Source: Laguncularia racemosa
Taxonomy: Eukaryota > Streptophyta > Magnoliopsida > Myrtales > Combretaceae
DNA length: 64,000 nt
Assembly (NCBI GenBank): GCA_037954665.1
Contig: JBBMOL010000284.1
Location: 248,001-312,000 of the forward strand
Direction of reading: 5' to 3'
The notes under the pieces are model-generated. The model saw nothing but the letters and a program-made list of their open reading frames with translations, had not been told where the DNA came from and did no database searches. The position numbers were made by a program, and so were the translations under genes. Positions 22,801-33,400 of this stretch are shown here, piece by piece. Numbering within the stretch: the first letter of the stretch is position 1; each line of letters begins with the position of its first letter.

Positions 22801-23160
22801 AGAAACAAAGTGTGGTGGCCCAATCAAGTGCTGAAGCTGAGTATTGTTCACTTGCCCAAGGTGTATGTGAGGCATTGTGGATCCGATAGCTTTTGACAGA
22901 GTTGCAACTTCTAGAAAAAGGCCCTCTTATGCTCTATTGTGATAACAAGACAGCAATTGATATTACAAATAATCCAATACAACATGATAGGACAAAGCAT
23001 GTGGAGATTGATCAGTATTTTATAAGAGAGAAACTAGATCAAAAAATCATATGCTTGCCCTTTGTCAAGTCTTTTGTTCAACTTGTTGATGTATCAACTA
23101 AGGGTCTTAGTACTAGTGCCTTTTCAACTATATTATCCAAGATTGGCATATGTAACATCT
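19860..23160 (+). pseudogene. Copia 1 pol remnant (protease, integrase, RT, RNase H)
   Basis: Protease: Ile-Asp-Ser-Gly-Ala-Ser near 19898. Integrase: His/Cys part (Trp-His-Lys-Arg-Leu-Gly-His...Cys-Glu-Ala-Cys, 20260-20375), then Thr-Asp-Asn-Gly-Thr-Glu near 20625 and Asn-Arg-Met-Pro near 20845. RT: Leu-Asp-Val-Lys-Asn-Ala-Phe-Leu-His-Gly (21960s) and the catalytic Tyr-Val-Asp-Asp at about 22220. RNase H: Ala-Glu-Tyr-Cys (22830s) and Cys-Asp-Asn-Lys-Thr-Ala (22940s). Many stops and several frame changes break it, so it is non-autonomous. Most stops sit where a single C-to-T or G-to-A change from a common copia codon would make them. Confidence 0.88.
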
Positions 23161-23172
23161 ATGTACCATCTT

Positions 23173-23181
23173 GACGGGGAG
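23173..23181 (+). promoter_or_regulatory. Polypurine tract of copia 1
   Basis: GACGGGGAG ends one base before the 3' LTR (TGTTGAATGG), the expected place for the plus-strand primer. Confidence 0.85.
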
Positions 23182-23367
23182 TGTTGAATGGTCTAAACAT
23201 AGTAGGATTATTTACAGTAGTAAGTGTTATTATAGTTAGCAAAAATGTTTATATTTAATAGAAGATATTTTTTATATATGATATGTGATGTGTATTTTTG
23301 TATATAAGAATACTTGTATAATATCGTCATTAAGAGTTGAAATATACAGAAAAAAATCCTCTCTTCA
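23182..23367 (+). repeat. 3' LTR of copia 1
   Basis: It is 186 bp, the same length as the 5' copy, begins TGTTGAAT and ends CTCTTCA, and is followed by the TTAGG duplication. Confidence 0.95.
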
Positions 23368-23399
23368 TTAGGCAAACTAGATTTTGTCATTTGTTATTC

Positions 23400-24928
23400 T
23401 GGTGATTGTTTTCTTTTCCGGGGACCTTGCGGAAATCCTAGGTGGCCTAAAAACATGGTTAGATAACAACAAAAACAATAGAGAAGATGGGATATTAACA
23501 TCCCAAAAACACCACATCCCATTCTACCTTCGGTTGGGGCCCACTCCACATAAATTTTTGCTTTCCTATTGTCAAAGAAAAAGAAATAAAATCAAAATCG
23601 TTCTTAAGATTCAAAATATTATCAACGATATTTCTTATTCTCCAATCGTTACTATTCTTCACCGCAACAAAAAGAACCTTAGTGGCATCAGTCTCTACTA
23701 CTACCCTGTTCCATCCTTTCTCTTTTGCTAGAATCATACTTCCACGTACTACAATGGCTTCTGCTTCTTTTGCACTAGATGCAAGAACTGGCTAACGTAT
23801 CCCATTCCTTGCTTTTAAACTCCCCGAAACATCCCTTGCAATAACTCAAATTCCTCCAGCTCCTTCCCCTTCCAAACCAAGAACCATCACAGTTCAATTT
23901 CATCTCATTTTCTTTTAGAAAACTCCACGTTAGCACCAAGTTTCCTTGCACTTGTAGTTGATTTGTACTTTCTTTGTTCACACAGAGTTTATCAAGCTCT
24001 AAGAGGGAATCTCAAGTGGCCTTAATAGTTGCAAACGGATTAAGTTTCTGATTTTTGAAAACATGTTTAGATCTTTGCTTCCAAATATATAACAAGCAAG
24101 TTGCTATAGTCACGAAAATAACTCGTTGATTTTTGTTTGCCCCAACTAACTGCTGCTATAAACCAACCAGCCATCTATCTAAACTTGGTAAACCGTGCTT
24201 TTCTATTCTCCAACCTAGTACTTCAAACCACACGTATTTGTCCAATCACAAACCAAGAAAAGGTGTTCCACAATTTCCTCTTGTTCACAAAAATTGTAGC
24301 ATGGAGAATATCGAGCTCTCCCTTTCCATAGGTCGGGATTTTAGCTAATAATGCTATTAGACCTCCTCCAAGTCAAGTGTTTCCAGTTTGACATGCCTTG
24401 AGTCGGCCATATAATTTTCCACGTGGCCTCTGCTGTGGTGTGGGAGGAAGAAGGTCGGCTATCATTTGAAATGCTACAGATCTTATGCATGCTATGATAC
24501 TCAGATTTAACTGAATAAGAGTCACTTTGTTGTAGCAGCTAGATTATGTTGTTGGGTTTTGGTTGATAGTCGATATGGACCTTGGAATTCAAGGATCTTG
24601 TATTTTCATCAAACGAAGCTTCCAAATTCCCTTTATCCTAACTTCTTGAAGCCATTGAGATAAGGTCTTTCACCTTTACGCTATTGTCTATGTGCACTTG
24701 CAGATCAAAAGACATATGTTGCATTTGGTAGCCAAGGATCCTTGAATATTCAAATGGAATCTCCTCAACTACTTGCCATAACAAATTCTTTTTGATCAAA
24801 TGATGACCCACTAATATGCTCTACAAAACCCTTGACGCCTAACCCCTTCTTTTTGCTTTTAGAAAATCACCATTTGGAATGCAAATGCTCTTCAAAATCC
24901 TTATCCATAACAGAGTCGGGTTATTGAG
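23400..24928 (-). mobile_element. LINE remnant 1 (RT tail, zf-RVT, RNase H)
   Basis: On the minus strand, reading down from 24928, the RT tail is recognisable (a Trp-Lys-Asp-Pro-Trp-Leu-Pro-like stretch near 24750). A Tyr-Ser-Val-Lys-Ser stretch near 24500 and a zinc-binding zf-RVT block (Trp-Lys-Ile-Ile-Trp; Glu-His-Leu-Phe...Cys, 24420-24250) follow. Last is an RNase H-like RVT_3 domain (Leu-Asn-Cys-Asp-Gly-Ser-Trp near 23880; Val-Glu-Thr-Asp-Ala near 23690). Stops and frameshifts are frequent, so it is dead. Plant L1-type LINEs have this order. Confidence 0.8.
23495..23981 (-). pseudogene. RNase H-like (RVT_3) domain of LINE remnant 1
   Basis: Two minus-strand frames (23775-23981, then 23495-23737) together cover the domain, with a frameshift or stop between them. 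Acidic residues at Cys-Asp-Gly-Ser and Glu-Thr-Asp-Ala remain. A domesticated RNase H gene is unlikely given the break and the upstream zf-RVT relic. Confidence 0.7.
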
Positions 24929-26140
24929 TTTTTTTTTTTTCCCTTTTTTTTTCTGGGAATCATGGGCAGTTTTGGACAACCATCTTTTTTTTATTTAAAT
25001 ATGCAGCCAATAGCAAGTCATTCACTTCCTTTTGCACATCTACTATGACCTGGGAAGGATTTGTACTCTTACCATAAAAAATTGTGTTATTCCTTTACTT
25101 CCAAATTTACCACATAACAATTACAACTTTGAGGAAAAAAAATCATGTAAAGCCTTCTTGCTTTCAAATCCTCCAATACAGCAATTCCATCATCCACTTA
25201 TCTATGCATGTTATATGACACTCTTCAATTCTCAATTGACAACACTCATACCAAATTGGTTGAACCTGGCTGTAATAGAATAGAAGATGCACAATACTTT
25301 CCTCTTCCATGAAAATTGCACAATGGGGTAGCTTTAATCTGCCTGCAGAGCATATTAGAATTGGTAGCTAAATAGTTCGTTAAAACTCTCCTCATGGTGC
25401 TTTTGTTTTGGTGCACAATTTAACCCCCAAATGAATTTCCACAATTTTTCTATCAATTAATAAGGGGGACGACGGTCTGCTGCTATTAGGTACAAACTCC
25501 TTTTCCACTAGCTTATGATAACCATTCTTAACAGCGTAATCATCACTAAAATCATTAGGCTAGAGTAAAGTGTCCTCAAAATCTAAAATGGAAATAGGAA
25601 TTTTTTGTACAGCTTTAATTTCCTTCAGATTTCAAAGGTGCTTTAATGCTCATGAGATTCCATAAACCTATTTCCTTATTCAAAACATCACTAACCTTAA
25701 GGTTTCTTAATGTTTTACTTAACTCTCTATACTAAAGGGAAAAGTTAAAAATAGTGGAGAGCCACGCGTCAAACTAATAACTCAAAGATTCACCATTTCC
25801 TACTTTCCAACATAGCTCTTTAGAAATAGTTTCTGATCCTTGCAAGACAATATATCAATCCCAAGAAACTCGTCCTCCTTTCTTAACAATAAAGAAATGA
25901 GTTTTACAAAAGTAAATACTAAAAAGTCTAACCCAAAGAGCATTCAGATTGTTAATTACCCCTCTAGGCTAACTTATCTAATGAGGCTATATAAAAAAGA
26001 CGAAGATCTCTAAAACCTAAGCTATCGACTTCATTAGCATTTGAAAGTTTCTTTCAACCTCTCTAATGAATTTTATTCTTTGTATTGGTCTCTTTCCACC
26101 AAAAAGTAAAAATCATACTGTAATAGGGAATAATAACAAC
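24929..26140 (-). mobile_element. LINE remnant 2, inserted in remnant 1
   Basis: An interrupted T run at 24929-24952 is the poly(A) tail read on the opposite strand. Above it, on the minus strand, lie a zf-RVT block (near 25440-25280: Cys-Asn-Phe...Glu-Glu...His-Leu-Leu-Phe-Tyr) and the RT tail (near 26110-25950: Thr-Phe-Trp-Trp, Ile-His, Gly-Phe-Arg-Asp-Leu-Arg-Leu-Phe). All frames are broken. RT-tail sequence of remnant 1 stops exactly where this poly(A) begins, which points to nesting. The 5' edge near 26140 is approximate. Confidence 0.7.
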
Positions 26141-27300
26141 AGGGCAAGCAAATTCGTATTCAAATTTGGCTTGTATGTTTGCAATCGAAATGTAGAGAAA
26201 ACATGTAATTTTTCATTAATTTTCTCCCTTTTTCTTACATAGACAATATATATGTAATAGGATTCTGGTTGTTAGAATTCTCTAACAACCCATGTGATTA
26301 GTTAAATTTAATTTTGGAACCTACTCTATTGTACAGGCTCAAGAGATGGCCTTTATTTGCATCGGCTGGACTTTCCACATCTGGGCCTTTAGCCAGCCCA
26401 TATCCACTAGCCCGTTTCACATCTAGCCCGACCTAGACAGCGCCCACATACACATGCACTCTCACCCAACTAGGCAGCACCCTCACACACACACACACTT
26501 TCCTCAACTCAAGATAGATCACGGTTCACTTAAAACTTTACTTTCCCCTTTCTCTCGTACATTCTCAAATGTCTTCACCCAGAAAACCCTAATTCATTTT
26601 TCCCCGTCACACATACTTGAGACCTCATTGCACCATTTTTGAGGGAAGATGAAGAAGTCACTGCATAAATGGGTATCACATAAGCAACTACTTTTATAAG
26701 GATCTCTTTATCCTTTTTCCATTCTTGTAGTTTTTGGGTGATTTTCTCCTTGATAGATACTAAATCTTGGTATTTAAATTTTCTTCATATTGAGGGACTA
26801 CCTAAATATTTCCCAAGTTGGTTCAGTGGATTGATGCTCTAGATAGGACAATCCTTTATTTATTTATTTCTTTATTTACATCCTCACTTGTTGATTAACT
26901 GAAAATCAAAGAAAATTTTTGAAAATTAACTAATTGGATAAATACTTCATAAACATTAAGAACATTATTCATGATCAAAAGTTTTTTTTTAAGCCCTTAG
27001 AAAGAATAAAACGTCATTTATAAAGAGAAGATGGGTGAGAATAGGGTTGTTTCACCTAAATTTAATCCTTTAAAATACCTAGTACATAGCGATTTGATGA
27101 TTAATCTTAATAACCAAAATGAAAATATAAGTCAAAAATGGAAATAATAGTAATTCATGATCAACATTATAAATTTGTGAAAGCCCTATTTTACACCTGA
27201 CAAGTTCCATAAAAAGATATTTGAACTCTATTAAATGACGTATGAGTAATCAATTTGCATAATTATTATTTATCATTATTATTATTATCTGAGATGCCTA
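26141..27300 (+). other. AT-rich intergenic DNA before pTAC3
   Basis: I see no gene here. A short CA run lies at about 26470-26495, and a CT-rich, Pro/Ser-like non-coding stretch around 26450-26640 shows no family match. The last few hundred bases should hold the promoter of pTAC3. Confidence 0.5.
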
Positions 27301-27310
27301 GGACGTTCTT

Positions 27311-27318
27311 TATATAAA
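27311..27318 (+). promoter_or_regulatory. Probable TATA box of pTAC3
   Basis: TATATAAA lies 170 bp before the ATG, in the right place for a promoter with a leader of about 140 bases. Nothing else supports it. Confidence 0.45.
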
Positions 27319-27487
27319 CCACTAACACATCGGGAAAAAACAGATGAAGAAAGGAAGCCATCTCTCTTAAACCGGAAGTAAATGTGCAGCATAACTTGGG
27401 AGTACAGTAAAATCACATCTATTGCTAGGCCAATTAACAATATCAAACAGTAAAGTAAGTCCACGACTCGACAGCTCTGACTTTTGA

Positions 27488-30400
27488 ATGCCTGGAGCTT
27501 TATTCCCCCTTAAACCCTTCCTTCCCTCCAAAGTCCACACCCTTTCTCCACTTTATCCAAAAACCCCTCCAAACAGCCAAATGCTCCTCCAATTCCATTC
27601 TCTCTCCTCCACACTCCACCATGCCCACCTCCCCTTCTCCCCTTCTCTCCCTCCTATCATTTCCAAATCCTCTTCTTCCCTCATTCGCTCGGCCGTCGCC
27701 TCCACTTCGCCGGAGAAAAAAACTCGAAGACGACGACGGCAGTCCCAAGACCGAACCCGAACCTCCTCTTCCGATGATTCAAACCCCAATCGCCCCATCT
27801 TTAGTATCTCTTCAGCTTCGGCCACTGAGAAGTCTCTTAGGTTCACCTTCATGGAGGAATTGATGGTTCGTGCTAGGGATGGGGATGTAAGAGGTGTGTC
27901 TGATGCCATTTATGATATGGTTGCTGCAGGATTGAGCCCCGGTCCAAGGTCCTTTCACGGGCTTGTAGTTGCGAATGTGCTTAATGGGGATGCAGAAGGC
28001 GCGGTAATGGACAGTCGAGTTTAATGTGATATGATACTATTGATTTTATCATTGTGTATTTAGAGTTTTTGTTTGGATTATTGTTAGATATATGAACTTA
28101 ATTCTATGAGATTTCGATAAGATTCAGTCCTTTGTTGTTGAACGCGGTCACGGCTGCTAGGCAAGGGTTAGGCATTATGGTTGAACTTAGAGATCAAGTA
28201 AATTATATGAATTCATGGAAGTTCTCGTCTTGATCTCGTGGAGTATGAGTATGTTGAGTATGGTTTTCATTAAATTCGACACTCTGAATTTATTCCATTA
28301 AAAAGAAAATTCAATCTTGAGTTATTATTTTGTCAAATACGAGTCTTTTAGTATGAGGCTTAATAATGTACCTTTCTGTCTCAGCTGGACTGCATTTACA
28401 TTATATGTGTTTAGTGGCAATCATTATGTTTATGGAGTTCTTGATCCGAGGAATTGAAATTTCAGACTGATGTCTGCATGGAAAATTATATGTTAACTGT
28501 AGGTGTTTAGGAACTTTAGTTTTTTTTTGGTTTAAAATGGAGATATAGATGGAATTGATGATGTAAACATGGGGGATAATTTGAGGGTTTCCATTTGTGT
28601 GGTTGCAGATGCACTCCTTGAAGAGGGAGCTCAGTGCAGGGTTGCGGCCGCTTCATGAGACTTTTGTTGCATTAGTGAGATTGTTTGGTTCTAAAGGTTA
28701 TGCAACTAGGGGAATGGAGATCCTGGCAGCTATGGAGAAGCTAAATTTTGATGTACGTCAAGCATGGATTATTTTTGTCGGTAAGTAAATGTTTACATGC
28801 TCCTTATTTTGCATATATTTGTACATGGACATGTTCATCTCATACATGTGTGGTGCATAGTGGTTTCACTTTTAACTGTATAATCCTTGGAATTCAGGGC
28901 ATTTAAGAATACTTTGCATATTCAAGTTTCACAGTGAGTGTATATGTGTTTCCAATTTTAGAGATTTCAATGTGATATGAAGGACCTTTGCAAATGGTGG
29001 TTTGGTGGAAATGATCAAATTGGTAGTTATGTTCATGAATATGTCTCTACATGCACTGCACATCTAGGCTTCAGTTTGAGTTTTAGAATCTACTGTGCAG
29101 AGGAGCTTGTCAAGAACAATCATTTGGAGGATGCAAACCTTGTGTTTCTGAAGGGTGCTAAAAATGGTCTTAGAGCTACTGACAAACTCTATGATCTTAT
29201 GATTCAAGAGGACTGTAAAGTTGGTGACCACTCAAATGCCTTGGAAATTTGTTACGAAATGGAAGCTGCTGGGAGGATGGCTACAACATTCCATTTCAAT
29301 TGCCTTCTTGGTGTTCAGGTAACTCTTTTCTGATAGATAATGAGACCAAGATTGATTGCATAACAACATTGTGCTTTGCATTTTTTTCAGACGTCAGAAT
29401 TTCTGAGTTTATATAACCTCTGAAATTGTCTTTTTGGTTAGATTATATTATGAGCTGAAGATGTTATCAATATTCAATAAGATTGTTGGTTTACCAAACC
29501 ATGCCTTTTTTGTCATATTAATTTCTTGTTATTAGAAAATATTCTTCTTCTTGGATGAACATTAGTAGTTCGAATGTATAATTGTCATTTTTTCTAGCGT
29601 GATCTGTTCTCAAGAAATTATCAAAACTTTCTGTATCCAGTCCTTTTAGCTTTTTTTACTAGAGAATCATGCATTACTAATATCTCTTGCATTCTCTCAC
29701 ATAGGCTACCTGCGGGATACCAGAAATAGCTTTTTCAACATTTGAGAACATGGAATATGGAGAAGGTTCTATTTCTTTTATGTAATTTGCTTGTCTCATT
29801 TTTGTGATGACCAAATAGACAGCATGGTGTTTGGTATATGAAGTATCTAATTAATTCATTAGATTAGACTTCTGATTGAGAAGCATACTAGCCTAAGGAA
29901 AACCTATTCCTTCAGTTCTGATGAACGCTGGGTCAATTCTTTTGTGGCTATGAAATCTCAATTTTTGTTTTTTTTCCCCTTGGCACATTCATGCTGACAT
30001 CAAAATTTCTGGTCATTTCTGAGAATATGGATCTTATAATTTAAGTTCTTTTTTTTTTTAAAGATGTTTTCTGCTTGAATTTTAAATGCAATCTGTAACT
30101 TGGGTCCTTGCCAAGTTGACATTCATTTTTCTTTCATTGCTTGCGTGATTGTCCACACTGAGAAATGGAGCTAAACATTTGGCAATTTCATTCAGCTTGG
30201 ATAAATACAATAGCCTGTAATATGAATATTGTGCTGTAGGTTAAAGAAGGGTGCTAGTTTTCACTGGTTACTTTGAGAAAGATTGCTATAGAAGTAGTTC
30301 ATGTGACCATGACTACTCCATATCTCTCCAAGAAAAATGTTGTACATCAGCAATCAGTAGATACAAAATCCTTAAAACAGATATAGTTCTATATTTGATG

Positions 30401-33400
30401 AAGAAATTGCTGCTTACTTAAAACCCAGGTGCAAATGATAATATTTGAATTTGAAACACAGTTCTGGAAGTACTCTGGTTGGAATAGTTTTAACTGTCAA
30501 TATAACTTGCAAGATGCTGATTTTAGCTTGGACAGGCTGTTGCATGCCTTGACCCCAATCAATCGGTGATATTGGACTTCAAGCCCAGAACATGCTGTAC
30601 TTGTGCATATCATCTTGTGAAAGCATAGGGTGTTGGTTTGCTAACATTTTGATTTTTTATTGGTTAATTAGCATTCTGATTCTTATTAACAAACCAAAAT
30701 TACAATACTGGAGGTGCTACCATATAAAAATATCTTTGTGCTTAGAAAATGTTTTCTTTGGTGATGTAGTGCAATTTCACCCATAGTATCTGTTGAGCTT
30801 TGGTATATGGATTCTTCTCTTTACAATTGAGATTACTGTTGAGCTTATTTTTAAATGCTTATGATTTCTCTTGCAAAACAGATTACATGAAACCTGACAC
30901 AGAGACATACAATTGGGTTATTCAAGCATATACTAGAGCAGAATCGTATGACAGGTAGATTGTCCTTCATCTTCTTTTTGAATGCATTTTTTTGTTGAGT
31001 GACAAATCACTCAAACTGGGAGGTTGCTTTGGCTTTTTATCTCATTTGAAGAAATCAGGACAGCTCTTAATTCTCTTGCTAAACTTGTTGTTTGACTTGC
31101 TTTGTTGTTCATGTTATTGAACAGTTCCAATTTATCCAACAGAGCATTTCATCAGTTATTAATGATTTTTAATGTGTCTTTTAGAGTTCAGGATGTTGCC
31201 GAGTTATTGGGAATGATGGTTGAAAATCACAAGCGTGTGCAACCTAATGTAAAAACTTATGCGTAAGAAACTCTTATCCATTTTCTTTTACTCATTTCAA
31301 TCTAACTGATGCTTAAATCTGAATGAAATTAATGGAGTTAGTCAAACTTCTTGAATAGTCATCCTTGAGCTTATTGGAGCTTTGAGTAATGAACTGATTT
31401 AGTATAACCATGGGCTTGATGTATTTTACGATTTTTTTTTTCCATTGGCTTCAATAACTTGCTTGCAATCCTAGTTGGAGGCATTAGCTGTGGAATCTAT
31501 TTATGTTGTAAAATCCCTTTGTCTTTTGATAGGGCTTTGCTGGGTAAGATAAATGTTTTGGTATCAACTTTTGTTGTTGTGCATTTTGGCATGTGGTAAT
31601 ATCAATTGATCTAGAGATTGATAGGGCTTTGCTGAGTTAGATGTTTTGGCATCAATTTTTGTCATTGTGCATTTTGGCACATGGTAATATCAATTGATCT
31701 ATCTTACATGAATATCAATATATGCACCCTCGTGTAATCTGGTGCATCGATTGATTTTTCTTATTTTGCTTTTGTGGCTTTCCCTAGTGTTTTTGTACAG
31801 AGAGTAATACCCTTTTCTTTTGTTCATCTTTTTATTAATGGACGACATCAGAACTTACCCAAAAAAATTGATCTATTTTACATGCTTGTTTTGCCAGATT
31901 GTTGGTGGAGTGCTTTACAAAATATTGTGTTGTACGGGAAGCAATTCGCCATTTTCGAGCCCTTAAAAATTTTGAAGGGGGGACAAAAGTTTTGCACAAT
32001 GAGGGGAATTATGATGATCCACTCTCTTTATATCTGCGGGCTTTATGTCGAGAAGGTATGCTATTCTTAAGAAAATTTTGTACTTAACAGTTGTGTGGAC
32101 AATTCTAAGTAGAAGGCAGAGAAGATAAATTGCATTGTGGAGCTTCAATTCATGAAAATACATGAAACAAAATCCTTTAAAAATGCCGTCCCTTTTGATT
32201 ATTTGTAAAGGGGATGCCATATTGTTGATTCTGCAGGTAGAGGATTAAAGGGTTGTTTTAACTTAAAACATCAGCGAAAAAGTTACTTCATGAAGGATCA
32301 TTGGTCTTTAGGAGGATATTTTGCCAAAGAGTATCATCAGTCTATTAAAATGTTCTTGAATGAGGCGTCATATGTTTGTGTTATTTGTACCTGAAATTTG
32401 TTCTGAGGAATAAGTTTTTGTCTATTCCCAGGATATGGTAGCCTTAATGAGATACAAAAGATGCTAGCTTTAATATGAGATACTAATTGCTGATCCAGTC
32501 TCTTTTTATTTCCCGTGTCCATCTTTTTCAACTTTAATCAATAGCATGCCTCATTTTTTTATTCATCTTTTAATTTAGGAAGGATTGTTGAATTGTTGGA
32601 AGCATTGGAAGCTATGGCCAAAGATAATCAACCAATTCCACCAAGAGCCATGATTCTGAGCAAAAAATATCGTACTTTAGTAAGCTCATGGATTGAGCCA
32701 CTACAAGAAGAAGCAGAACTTGGATATGAGATTGATTACATTGCAAGGTATCGGTACACTATAACCAGTGGAATTTCTTCATGTTTTATGTTTTTATGGT
32801 TTTATTATTAGTCCAATAAAAAAACTTTTAGTTCACCTGTTGTATTATACAGTCTGAAGGAAATAACTTCTGTTCTTTGGTCATCTTTTTATTGTGGCCA
32901 CCATAATGTTTTATCATGAGTGCTGCTTCATCTTTGATGAACTGCAGGTATATTGCAGAGGGTGGGCTTACTGGTGAAAGGAAGCGTTGGGTTCCTCGAA
33001 GGGGAAAAACTCCTTTAGATCCCGATGCTGCTGGATTCATTTATTCTAACCCCATGGAAACTTCCTTCAAGCAAAGGTGTCTGGAGGAATGGAAAACATA
33101 TCACAGAAAGCTTTTGAGAACCTTACAAAATGAAGGGGTTGCAGCTCTTGGAGATGCAACAGAATCTGATTATATTAGAGTAGAGGAGAGGCTAAGGAAA
33201 ATTATAAAGGGTCCTGACCAGAATGTTCTAAAACCTAAGGCTGCAAGTAAAATGACTGTATCTGAACTAAAGGAAGAATTAGAGGCTCAAGATTTGCCTA
33301 TTGATGGAACTAGAAATGTTCTTTACCAGAGAGTGCAGAAAGCAAGAAGGATAAACCGATCACGTGGCAGACCTCTTTGGGTTCCTCCATTGGAAGAGGA

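Larger units (their letters stand above)
18138..23372 (+). mobile_element. Ty1/copia retrotransposon 1, complete but degenerate, inserted at the NLR 3' end
   Basis: Two 186-bp LTRs (18143-18328 and 23182-23367) flank a gag-pol region. TTAGG occurs at 18138-18142 and again at 23368-23372, a 5-bp target duplication. A primer-binding site for initiator tRNA-Met follows the 5' LTR and a polypurine tract precedes the 3' LTR. The LTRs differ at about 22 of 186 positions by eye (~12%), mostly transitions, so the insertion is old. Protein order is gag, protease, integrase, RT, RNase H, as in copia. Confidence 0.95.

Noticed and set aside
27500..27909. Long minus-strand open frames opposite pTAC3 exon 1
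   Set aside because: They are shadows of the Ser/Pro/Arg-rich transit peptide coding strand with no family similarity.
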